Made by a program: the position numbers and the translations under genes. Positions 1 through 10,749 of a stretch of DNA of 64,000 nt are shown piece after piece. This DNA comes from Membranipora membranacea (taxonomy: Eukaryota; Bryozoa; Gymnolaemata; Cheilostomatida; Membraniporidae). Location of the stretch: assembly GCA_914767715.1 (NCBI GenBank), contig OU612075.1:2854001-2918000 (forward strand), written 5' to 3'. The notes below the pieces were generated by a model. It saw only the letters and a program-made list of their open reading frames with translations. It had not been told where the DNA came from and did no database searches. The stretch's first letter is position 1. Every line of letters begins with the position of its first letter.

Positions 1-288
1 ATGTTACCTAATGTATGTGACTAAATAAACCAACCACGTTGGTGCATTTATAAAATTTATCTGGGTTTTGATAATCACAACCACATGAAAAAGTGAGACT
101 GTTTCACTGGTTGCTTTTCTGATCAATCATTGAGATTGAAGTACCACAACAACTGTCTTAGTTGAAAACCTGAGCTACAAAATTCGACACAGCACCGTTC
201 CATCCATCCAGTGTAGATCTTTGATCTATTCCCAACAACATAAAAGCTGTCCATGGGTTTTACGATGAAATTTGTTTTTATTTTTTAG
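1..288 (+). other. Intron sequence upstream of the first visible RLR exon
   Basis: No coding exon is seen here. The stretch ends in a T-rich tract and an AG acceptor at 287-288 that opens the helicase exon at 289. The downstream paralogue has three further exons before the equivalent exon, so this gene's start lies left of the window. Confidence 0.7.
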
Positions 289-3200
289 GAATGAAAACCT
301 TAAAGCTCAAAGACTATCAAGTACCTGTCGCTGAAAAGTCTCTGAGAGGGGAAAACGATATTATACTGTTGCCGACTGGGGCTGGAAAGACCTATATAGC
401 CATCAAAATCATTATTGAGCACCTGCATGCATTCAGCAATGGTGAGCAGACAGTGGGTCACATTCAACCAACAGGTTATTTTTAACCCAATAAGAACCCA
501 ACACAGCACATTCGCTAGGTTCCAGTATCCTCTTCAGATAACAATTCATCCAATTTCATCCATTCGTCCAATTTGAGCATCATTAAAGCTTTTCTTCACA
601 ATGGGGATTAGCCAAGTGTGCTGTCCTTGCTACAATGAATTGATTCTTGCCTAAGCTGTGCTTTTTACAGGGGCTGTGCACACAGTGAGGGTCCCACCCT
701 CCCTGGTGCACTAATGAAGCAGCCATCCTGTTCCTATAGTTAAATTCCAAAACGATTCTCAATATTTCTCTGATAATTTTCTCTTGTAGGCAAGCCAAAG
801 GTTGTGTTCTTTGCACCTACAAATGTCTTAGCCCTGCAGCAAGTTCAGAAGATTCAAGAGTGTCTTAGTCCGGAATGGCGTGACAAGGTACTGAAGTAAT
901 GTTTGACCTGGATTTAAAAATAATCGTATTTGGTATAACTTTCATTGTAACATCAATATTACCATATCGATCTTCATTCTCTTTCAAGTTAGCTTAGGTC
1001 GCTCAGAATATATACTTTGTTCTAGTTGACTTCTTAGTACAAACTGAGTGGTTTGTCAAAAATGAAATTAGTTTATTTGTGATGAAAAGGTCTTATGAAC
1101 TATATAGATACTGTTTATGGGATTTTTTCTTGAAAACTAAATAGTTTACTACCAACGATGTTTGTAATTATTTATTCTTTCAAAAGTGCCGTAAAGTAAC
1201 GGGCGATGACAAAGTGGATCCTGATTGGCTGGTTGACATTATACGTGGGGATGACTACTCCATACTGGTTGTTACACCAGCTATGATAATTAACTACTTT
1301 GAGGTCTGTCCGGAAGCCTCTCTATCAGATTTTACGCTGCTCATATTTGACGAGTACCACCATGCTAAACAGGACCACTATTACAACAGGCTTGTCCTGA
1401 GTTGTATGCAGTTTCATCACAATGCTGCTCCAGGTGCCAAGGCACCTCAGGTAGCTACTACTCTACCGAATAAAAATGTTCACTAGTTTTCAAATTTAAA
1501 TGTGATCAGATATTAGATTGGATATAGATATGGCTATTTCGTTAATCAGAAATCCGCTAAATAAAAATTCCCCTTATCAGAAAAATTCTCTACAAATGAA
1601 TGAAAGGAAAGATCAACATTTTTTGCCGAGTTTGACAGTTCTTTGGCAGGTCGCCTAGTTCAAATTTGTGAATGTTTGTATCATGTAGGGGAATTATCGA
1701 CTCAAAAACATATAAACATTTTTAATATGATAGAAGTATAGGGCACCTAGTTTTGTTGATGGCGACACTCACTACTTGATTCTTGCAAAAAATACATCAT
1801 TTACAAGTACTAGCTGAAAACTTTGTGCCCATTTTAAAGGTGATCGGATTGACTGCCACAATAGGAATCGGTGACAGTCATAATCAGGACCAGGCTACAG
1901 GTTATGTATTAGACATGTGTGCAAAGATTGGTCTGAAATCTGCTCCTAGTCAGCCATCAGATGTAGCAGCTATAATGAACTGTCCGGAAGAAGGTATGTT
2001 GTCCTCTAATTTGTTATTATCTTTATCACGAACTATTGATGAGCTCACATCATGATGTATTTAAACCTTTCATTTCAATCATTTCTGATATAAATGAGGA
2101 AAGACTGTGTACAGGGAGTTTTGGACCTGCCCGCTGTGTGTAATAACTAAGTGGCAAGTCAGATATGGTAAAGCCAAGGTGTAAGAGAACTGCTGTAAAC
2201 GATCAACAACAGAGATTCTCCATTTGTATATTAATGTATTGAATTGTATTGTATTAAGCATTGTGAAAAGTTTCCACATTTAGTTATTAGGCTGTAGTTT
2301 CCAGGAGCCAAGCTTCCAATTTTAAATTTTGTTGATAACTCTGCTCTAAAGATATGATCTACAGGAAAGATGGAAAGTGATCCCGATACGTACATAAACC
2401 GCTACTGTTTTCCAAAGGTAGAAAGGTCTTCCAACCTGTTATTGTGACCGAAAAAGACGAAGACATTAAAATTGTGCATTCTGATGTTTTAGAGTACACC
2501 AACACCGACTTTGAGATTACAAACTCTAAACAGGATGTGTTCTCACAGTTTATTCAGATTGAGGTCATGCAGAAGTTAGAAACCGAGATCAAAGAGAAAT
2601 GTAAGTTAATATCATATTATAGGTATGACTGGCTATATATATATACACACAGAGTAAGGATATACAGAGGGGACACTTCAATTATCGTCATAGTGCCTGC
2701 GGTTTTTGATGCAGTGGGGGAAATACAAGTTTCAATAACTATATAAGTTACAATTTTATTAAATTTTATATGCAGACATACCTACCTATCATAATTCATT
2801 CTGTATTTTTCCTAAAGTTTAAAATAAACAGTATGCCCGAACTCCAGAGGAATTCACATAATTAGACTTCTGGCCTAATGAAAGCATTTACAGATATTAA
2901 TCTTACAACGCAACACAAAACTTATTTGAGACAGCAAAGGGATTATCACATATTTAATTTGCATATTGCCAACAAGCGATATAACCGAACTTTAATTATT
3001 TGATAAATTTTACCCTTTGAAAAAATCAAAGAGCAAGATGCAATCAAATTCCAAACCAATTGGAATGTGACATTCTTAATTCCAGATGCCTTGGTCCCAT
3101 GCATATCAGGAGCTGTTCTCTCATACTTGTCAGGCACTCGACATATCTCTGTCAGGTAACCGCAATTGCATATACTAACACTAACACTTTGCAATTACTA

Positions 3201-6200
3201 ATCTCTTCAATTGATTGCAGTGAACTCTGATCTTCTAAAACATCACAAGGCATCGTTAGAGATAAAGTTCCATGATGATCGTCTCTCTAGGTCTTACGAG
3301 AAAGACGTCGTAACTCTTAGAAGAGTGGGACCTTCACTCAAAGACATACCGGACGAGGGGGTACAAGCAGAACTCACTTACTGTATGAAGGCTCTTAAGC
3401 ACCTCAAGGTAAATACAATGTACACTCAACTACAGACTTTATAATCCATGTGTCTTTCAATTAAGGCAAATTATCACAATCACTATTCTTTTTATTGTAA
3501 GAGCCCCTGAATCCCGGTCAATGTGGAACTTTCGTCCATTCATCAAAATCTCATTCTAAAGTTATTTGATTCAGATCAAAATTTGTTGTTGCACACATGT
3601 TTGGTTGCTTTTTGCACAATTTCAGGCTAATTCACGGATTACTTTTTCAATTTTTCGATTTTATAGCTTATAGCCCACAAAACTTATAACTAGAGCATTG
3701 TAGCCCCAATACCTCAAAGCTCAAGATTTGTCTATGAATTTTGATCAATCACTATGAAAGATATATATTCAGGTCCATCCATCCAAGTTCTTTTTTCTCA
3801 TGTATTTTTATGAGAAAAATTCTTCCTAAACTTCTTGAGGACATTGTAACGAAAGGTCTGGTAAAAATCCTCCCATGATCTGATTTTCTCAATGCCCAAA
3901 AATATGTAGAAAATTGTCTAAATTCTCTAAATATTATATATTTTTTAGATCTGTTATGAGGCATTGCAGTTGAATGAGCTACTTAACTGTGAGCAGGCAA
4001 GTAAATATATAGAACAGAAGTTAAAACACAACCCAGACTATGCATATGAAGGCTTGGCTGACGTTTATAATGGTAAGTAACACCTTTCAGGTCGATCAAA
4101 TTCACTTTATAGTTGGGTCATAGATAAAGTGTTTATTTGAAAAAAACGAGCTATAAGCAAATGGAAATGTTATGGGTTTGATATTCGAAAAACAAACAAA
4201 AGGAGTCATACATAAAACTACAACTGAGCTCTCATTTATTTGACATGCATGTGCATAGGACCTGCTACCTCAACACAAGATTGAAGCTAGCATGTCTTGA
4301 CTTGCGCTGCTTTACTGGTAGGTGGAGAAAAAGCAAAAAGCAAAATTGGTTAAAAGCCCAATGTCCACAAATTTACCTGTGTTCAATCAATCGCGGCGCC
4401 TCGATACCCTTCTTTTGCAATAGCACTCCGATACAACAGAGGGAACAATCTTGTTCTTCTAAAGCAGCAGGAGAATGTAACCTTATAGCAAAAACTCACT
4501 TGAAGTAAACCCCCAAACTCCCAGCTATCGGTTTAATTGAACCAGGAAGTAGAAGTTTTATTACTCCTGGTGCAAACTAATTTTTTCTTCATACCTTGAT
4601 TTAGAGTTGTTATCAGAGCGATTCAGTGAGCAAAGAGCTACCAAGTACGGACAAATAGTGTCCAAACTTATCAACAAGCTTGGAGATCTCCTCATGGTAA
4701 ACTCAGAGAGAAAGATCATCATATTTGTACATGCGAGAGCAGTCGCTAAGCATTTGGCTGAGTTACTGAACAGCCGCGGAAGTGAGCTATTTAAAGCTGT
4801 CGCTTTCACTTCAGACAATCGCTCAACTCTTGAGGGAGGTATGTGGCTATGAACATATAGTATTGGGCCTTAAAAATACTGAAAGTCTGTTAAACATGCA
4901 GACATTGCTATATTTTTTTTAACTTGGTCTACATTTGACAGTGACAGTGACTAGAGGTAATCTGTTCAGTTTGCAAAAGTTTCTGATATTTGTTTTAAAG
5001 ATATCTTAGATTTTAGAAATATTTTTATTTGTTTAGCTGTAGTTTTTGATAATTTAGACTCAATGGCTATAAGATAATATCTGGCTCAAAACCTACCTGC
5101 CCTGAGAATGCAATTTTCAATATGTTAAAATTTATTCAGAATATAGTCTCCCTGATGACAAGTCATACACGAGTTTATTCTCTTTTTGATCAGGAACCAA
5201 ATCCAAGGATCAGATATCAGCTAGACAAGGCTTCGAGAATGGAAAGTACAACATACTGGTATCGACCTCCGTCCTCGAGGAAGGTGTCGACATTCAGGCA
5301 TGTGATGTGGTCGTGAGATATATGTACATCAAAACCATGATCGCCAAGATTCAAAGTAAAGGTAAATACACTAGATGATATATGTCTGACAATTACTTTG
5401 ATATCAGATTTACTTGCAGTTTTGGTTTGAAGCCCAACAGTTTATTTGTTTATTTGAAAATGTAAGCTATAAGCAGATGGAAATGATAAGGGATTGGGAT
5501 TCGAAAAACTTGTAGTCATACATAAAACTACTACTGAGCTTCCATTTGTCTGACACACAGCATTGAATCTAGCATGTCTTGACCAGCTTCGCTCTATTGG
5601 TTGGTAGGAATCTCTTTGAGATTGTCTGGCTCTTCTCCGTAGAAAAGCCCAACATTAAAATATTTGTGACATAATTAAATAATATAATCTTATTCAACAA
5701 GTCTATCAACAAAGAATGATGGGTCATGATAAAAACAAAAGCCATGTAACTGTTCGTAGGTCGTGCTAGGAAACAGAACGCTTTACTATATACTATACTT
5801 ACGTCAAGGATGATGACAAGAGAGAAGGAGAACGACTTCAAAGAGAGACTGATGTACAAAGCTATGTCGGAAATTGGAGGTAAGAAAATGAGGGTTTTAA
5901 GAGATACTGCCCACAGGTGAGTCTATACCATAAATATATAAAAAAGGAGTTAGATTGGTCATTGTGTGCTCCTGCCTACTTTTATATCTATGGTCTATCC
6001 TCATTACTACAGCCATTTCTTTTATTTATTTATTTATTTGTTTAAAGAGGTTTTCTAGAAAGTTTACAGATAACAGAGTAGTTAAAAAATAACTTGTTGC
6101 TCAGCTAAAGAGTAAAACATATTATTTACATACTTTCTTGACTTATACTTTTAAATTAACATTGTTCCTGAAATACCATTAAACTCTTAATGATTGTTTC

Positions 6201-7863
6201 TTCTTCCCATAGAAATGACACCCATTGATTTTGAGACAAAGATGGTGGAACGTCAGGGAAAGTTGTTGGCGAATGCTGATCACTTACAAGCTAAGCGTAT
6301 CCCAGATGATGTGCCTGTTGTTCCTAAAGAGGGTCCTATAACATGTATGGATTGCTCCGCACCGCTGGGTTACATCTCATTGGTCAGACGATACTGCACA
6401 TGTCATTTCCTGGTTATTGATCCTTCTATGTATGAGAAGGTTATACTGTTTCCAGACAAAAACTTCATGCCTGAAGTGGATGGTGAGTTACAGTTTACTA
6501 CTTAGTTAGAGGTTTGCCTCAGGGGTCTGCAGTTTGCAGTTGCAGTTTGCTTAATCCAAGGGGTTCTATAGCAGAATATCTTGTCTGCTTCCTTATGGCT
6601 CATTTAAATTTTTTTGCCGAAGAAAGGTAACATCTTTAAATGATCAAGGGAGGTAACTCCAAAAATCACAACAATGTGATCAGCCTAGATAGCTGAGCTG
6701 ACGTAAATGCTTGCAAATTAGATTTGTGGCATTCCTATGCAACATCAATTTTCTAGTTTGAGATTTCAAGATTTTGTGTCATTCCATTTTTAGTCAAGGA
6801 TGCCATGAATGCCATGAAATCCTGCTTGCAGCCATTTGAGCTCTCAAGCTGGAAAGGTTTTGTAATCAGAGCACAAACTCTTGTCTTTTGATCTGTTTTG
6901 ATCCTCAAGGGAAACATTGTTGTTATGTCAGTCTTTTTTTATTAGGAGTCAAAGCTCATGCCAAACTGCTCTGTAATGCGACAAAAGCCTCTGGTGCCAT
7001 ATGTAAGAATCAGGTCGCTTCTCTGGTCACAATCGCAGGTGAGAGTTCTTGAATGAGTAAATTCACCAAAACACCAAATATTACACGTGATAGGCATCAT
7101 CAATGTTTTATTCATATAAAATAACTTGGAACTTTTAAATTTAGAAGTAATATACATGAAACTTTGACAACCTATAACTTGTAAACATAGAACTCGATGA
7201 TATAACTAATGTATTGTACACTGTGACCACCATCATTGGCTATCAGCAGTGGTCTTGTAGCTCTGCATAGGAGTAGGAGGTGGCTCAGTTGGTTAGAGCG
7301 CCGGACTTCAACACGCAAGTGTTGAAGGTCGTGGGTTCGAATCCCACTGCAGTCCATCTTCTACTGGGGATTGGTTGGTCCCCCAGGTGTGCTCCGACCT
7401 GCCTGCAAACAGAGAGCAAATTGGCGCAGATATTGCGGCCTCGCCAATAAGGCAATAATATTTCGCCGCCCATGCCTCGGGATGGGCGAGTGATAAAACA
7501 TCGGATTTTTAATCAACCTTCAATGTTGTGACAGACAAGCATTTAGTCTAATAACCTATTTGTGTTTGTTAGAAAAGACCACAGTCTATGATTTGTTCAA
7601 TCAAAAATTAGTAGTAACAGTGTGAAAAGTAAGAGGTTGAGATTTTTTGTTGCTGCCAATATAACTTGATGTTAATTTTAGGGCATTTCTTCGGGATCTG
7701 GATCGCATCTAAAAAGTCAGAGAAGGGAGTCTGTGTAAATGGCAGGAAATTGAGACAGTACAAGGAGGTCGCTAGGTATATTTTACCCATCACCCCTGAA
7801 GAGCTGAAGGAAATGGCTCCTCAGTGTCAGTTCCCGCCTGACGTTATCAAGAACAATGAATAA
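289..7863 (+). CDS. RIG-I-like receptor helicase, copy A (5' end outside window)
   Basis: A cytosolic double-stranded-RNA-sensing helicase of the RIG-I/MDA5/LGP2 family. Exons: 289-441, 790-887, 1187-1450, 1840-1993, 2418-2600, 3221-3408, 3949-4072, 4605-4838, 5194-5361, 5760-5879, 6213-6482, 6946-7038, 7682-7863. They join into 743 codons including TAA with no internal stop. Motif I is LPTGAGKT, motif Ia FFAPTNVLALQQ, motif II DEYHHA (family norm DECH), motif III GLTAT, motif IV RKIIIFV, motif V STSVLEEGVDI, and motif VI contains GRAR. The exons at 2418-4072 encode the helical insertion between the two RecA domains. The last three exons form the regulatory domain, with a CxxC pair (ITCMDC) and a later Cys pair around LLC and ICKN. 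The first exon needs one base from an upstream exon, so the start is missing. No CARD is visible in the part present. The family call is firm; the exact orthologue is not. AATAAA overlaps the stop codon. Confidence 0.93.
4135..4330 (+). repeat. Intronic repeat, copy 1
   Basis: This stretch closely resembles 5445-5610. Shared blocks include gagctataagcaaatgg versus taagctataagcagatgg, gtcatacataaaactac, and ctagcatgtcttgac. It lies in the intron before the 4605 exon of RLR copy A. Borders are approximate and no coding capacity is seen. Confidence 0.65.
4384..4480 (+). repeat. Relic shared with the RLR copy B intron hairpin
   Basis: The run cgcctcgatacc, then cagagggaaca and cttgttct, followed by gtaac after a short gap, matches the right half and right flank of the hairpin at 15873-15940. 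It lies in the corresponding intron of copy A, between the exons ending 4072 and starting 4605. The left arm of the hairpin is not seen here. Confidence 0.6.
5445..5610 (+). repeat. Intronic repeat, copy 2
   Basis: Second copy of the repeat at 4135-4330, in the intron between the exons ending 5361 and starting 5760 of RLR copy A. It is in the same orientation and similarly diverged, and is probably a dispersed non-autonomous element. Confidence 0.65.
7262..7500 (+). mobile_element. tRNA-derived SINE in last intron of RLR copy A
   Basis: A tRNA-like head holds an A box (tggctcagttgg, from 7281) and a B box (ggttcgaatcc, about 7334). A shared body follows (ccccaggtgtgctccgacct). The same head and body recur at 11071-11290 and, inverted, at 45625-45846, which marks a dispersed family rather than a tRNA gene. 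Confidence 0.85.
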
Positions 7864-8344
7864 ACCAGATCTAGGATATTAATCAGCAATAGGTAGATTT
7901 CAGTTTCAATCTCCATCTTGCATTGCATATTAATCACGCAATGTGCTTATTTATACATAATATGCATGATATACACACCATGTGTCAAATGCATGGCGTG
8001 CATAAATTCTTTGGTGCGCCTTCTATTTTTTTATATGAAATACGTTCTGCCTGACAATCACGTGACAAGTGTCTCTCTCTCTCTTTCTCTCTCTCTCTGT
8101 CAGTGGTTCCCTAGGTATTGATTTTAACATGCTATTGCCGAGTTTCATAATTTTTGTAGTGTTGTGGTTGTTGGGGTAGCTGTTGTTGGTAGCCGCACAT
8201 GCCACTGGGCTTTAATTTGTTTATAATAGCCTGTTAGTGTAGACTTTTGTGATTATTGTTATTGCGCCATCATTATTTTGGCAAGATGAGGCATAGATCT
8301 ATAGATAAGAAATAACTTTAACAGCCGGGCATATTGGAACCTAT
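7864..8344 (+). other. 3' flank of RLR copy A
   Basis: No further exon is seen. The stretch probably holds the 3' UTR and intergenic DNA. A CT-rich microsatellite lies at 8071-8099. Confidence 0.5.
8071..8099. repeat. CT microsatellite
   Basis: Alternating CT dinucleotides with one TT interruption, in the 3' flank of RLR copy A. Confidence 0.9.
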
Positions 8345-8426
8345 GGTAGCGTGGCCGAGCGGTCTAAGGCGCTGGTTTAAGGCACCAGTCTCCTCGGAGG
8401 CGTGGGTTCGAATTCCACCGCTGCCA
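8345..8426 (+). tRNA. tRNA-Leu (anticodon AAG)
   Basis: The 82-nt cloverleaf has a seven-pair acceptor stem (ggtagcg with cgctgcc, one G-T pair) and discriminator A. The anticodon stem is ctggt/accag, enclosing loop ttaaggc with anticodon AAG. It has the long variable arm expected of class II tRNA-Leu and a T arm with loop ttcgaat. There is no intron. The A and B boxes are intact and an A/T-rich run follows directly, suitable for Pol III termination. It sits between the two RLR genes and, unlike the SINEs, has no repeat body behind it. Confidence 0.97.
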
Positions 8427-10749
8427 AAAATTTTTTAGTCATCTCTAGCAGGGTAAATCAACCTGTGATCAAGTCACTCACCAAATAACAGTCCACTCAA
8501 TATTGTGATCACCATGTGTATAAGCAGGAGAAAGCTAGTTTTGGTAATTTGTGTTCCCGACATAAACAATAATTCCACTATCTCTATAAGCTGATGGAGT
8601 TTAGGAATTTGAATATATGCCATGTGGAGCAGTCAGCTGACTCAAGTGGAGTTTATAATCGGGAAAAATCATATCAGACAATTGAAACTCTTGTTCAGTT
8701 AGTAACAAGGCTGGCAATGGTTTTCATGTTGATTACCATCTTTGAATTGAGAATACCGAGTATGCCTATACGTTTGAGAGGAGCCTGAAATATATATAGT
8801 TGCATCTCCTGCCTATCAGAACTTTTTTATCTCGTGTTTTATGTAGCTGGCTATCTAATTATTTTATATAGGACCCCTATTTTTCCCAATATAGTTATTC
8901 TTTTGCTATTGTAAAACACACTTTAAGTTATTTTGTTTGTGAACAACATGTGCCATAAGATTTAAAGCCATTTCATTTCTAGCATAATATATAATCACTT
9001 CTAGGTCACCTCATAATCATACTCTGGTGGAGCAATCCATCCTAGATCTGTATAAAAATGCCAGCCTTGCCTTGCACAGCGATGTATAAGCCGAGGGTCA
9101 TATCTTCTTTGATAAAACTAGTTTACTTATCTAAGTGTTCAGATGGCTGCAATGTTTGTGAGCGGTTTTACATTATCAACCACTTATATCATGTGAAAAA
9201 GAGTGGCAGCCGTCTAAGCACTTACTAGTTTTCGAGCCATGTCAGATATTTTTTGTCAAGCAGGACTTATCCATTTATTGTTATAGTTCTCTAGTTTGTC
9301 AGTGCTTGGAGATTCTTGAAGTCTTATAACTTTCTCATATTTTTCCTGTTATTATTTTTTGTTTCCATAGATATAAATGGTTGTTATCGAATTGGCAAAA
9401 AGATTTAGTTACAAAAATTCTCAGTCCATTGCTTGACTTAGATGTCTTGGACACATAATTCACACACACACAAAATTGAGCAATCCTCGATGCCATGTTC
9501 CTTGCACTGTTTCTTTTTATAAATTGTGCAAAAAACAACTATCTTTCCATAGAATTATAAAAAAGTACCAAAATATTAACACCTTCTCATTGATAAGAGA
9601 ACGCACACCTATCTCGGTTAACTTTATTGAATATGGGTCACTTGCCTTATATCTTCCATGTGATTGGTGTCTCAGCGCTAATGAGATACTGTTTTAAAAG
9701 TGCTTCCCATAGAGTTTCATGGGATATTTTATAGGCGGCAAAAGTTCCGGCGTATAGACTTAAATCTGGAATAGTAATTAAGGTCTCTTGTAGAAACCCC
9801 TTTATAATACTGGCATCACTACTCCACATGATTGAAGGCTGAGTTGATAACCTCTGATTTATGATACATACATACAGTAGTCTATATTTGGAATAGCTAC
9901 AACCAAATGTATCAGCAGGCAAAATTGGATTGATAATTAAGGAGTTATCTTCCCAATATTGTAGAGTAGCATAAATGGTATTAAATGGAACACTGAGCAT
10001 AGCCTCAAAACTATCTCAGGTATGATTTTTGGCTAGTAAATATGGAAATTCCAAATCCCAAAATGATGATATCTGAAAAGAAAAATCCCCTTTCTCACAA
10101 AGATCCCAATGTCTTTGCTCTTGGGCTATCATACCTCCAAGGTGAGTTGACTAAGAATGACTATAAGACTAGCTCTTGTGAACACTGTACTAGGACCAAG
10201 CAGTAACCTTGGTCCTTGGTAGGGCTTCTCCTGTTTCTCCCTGTGGTGTGATACATTCATATCATAGCAAAGTATTGTTTTTAATTTTAGTAGCCTAGTT
10301 GGATGATTCTGATCGCAGATAACACACAGGCCTGCAAGCCCTGGGAGGCCATACAATGTTTTCTGAGCTCAATCTTAATACCCTCCAAATTTCAAATCCT
10401 AGCTGTGTAAACAAAAGAGCAACCCTGTTACTCCTTGGTGTAAACACTCTCCCTGATGTTATCTGATATGTAAATGAGAGTCACTTTAAACATAAAACAC
10501 AGCCACAATCTTTGTGTTCTTCTTTTACTGATTGTGTTGTCCATCAGTTGAGTAACCGCGACCCTCTATCCATCCTCATGCACCATTCCACTGCTGCTGA
10601 AGCAGCCAGGGAGGATTCTCCCTGAGCGTGTATATTGACTATCCTGCTCACATTAAACATTGTATTTGATAAAAAATTTTATACCTCTGCACCTTCGTCA
10701 CAGGATTAAGGGGAGAAGAAAATACTGATGACCTGACACATGACACATC
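8427..10749 (+). other. Intergenic spacer between the RLR copies
   Basis: No gene is supported. Parts of 9000-9590 are homologous to the flank of RLR copy B (20310-21430), which shows that the tandem duplication included 3' flanking DNA. A 117-codon open frame on the minus strand at 9647-10000 has no recognisable motif and may be chance. The promoter of copy B should lie in the last part, but no clear core element was recognised. Confidence 0.6.
9325..9590 (+). repeat. Duplicated 3' flank block, copy A
   Basis: The block shares long near-identical runs with 21130-21430, such as catgttccttgcactg, gatgtcttggacacat versus catgtcttggacacat, and aagtaccaaaatatta. Both lie at a similar distance downstream of their RLR genes, so they belong to the tandem duplication rather than to a dispersed repeat. 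Confidence 0.85.

Noticed and set aside
2366-2416. Possible extra exon in RLR copy A (after acceptor ctacag at 2365)
   Set aside because: It would read on into a stop after 2416, or need an impossible 8-nt intron. The acceptor at 2416-2417 gives a clean phase match instead.
7271-7352. tRNA gene call at the SINE heads (also 11071, 19846, 45770)
   Set aside because: They carry A and B boxes but are followed by a shared repeat body and occur in multiple copies, so they are SINEs.
9647-10000. 117-codon minus-strand open frame
   Set aside because: No family is recognised, there are no splice partners, and the length is within chance expectation for 64 kb in six frames.
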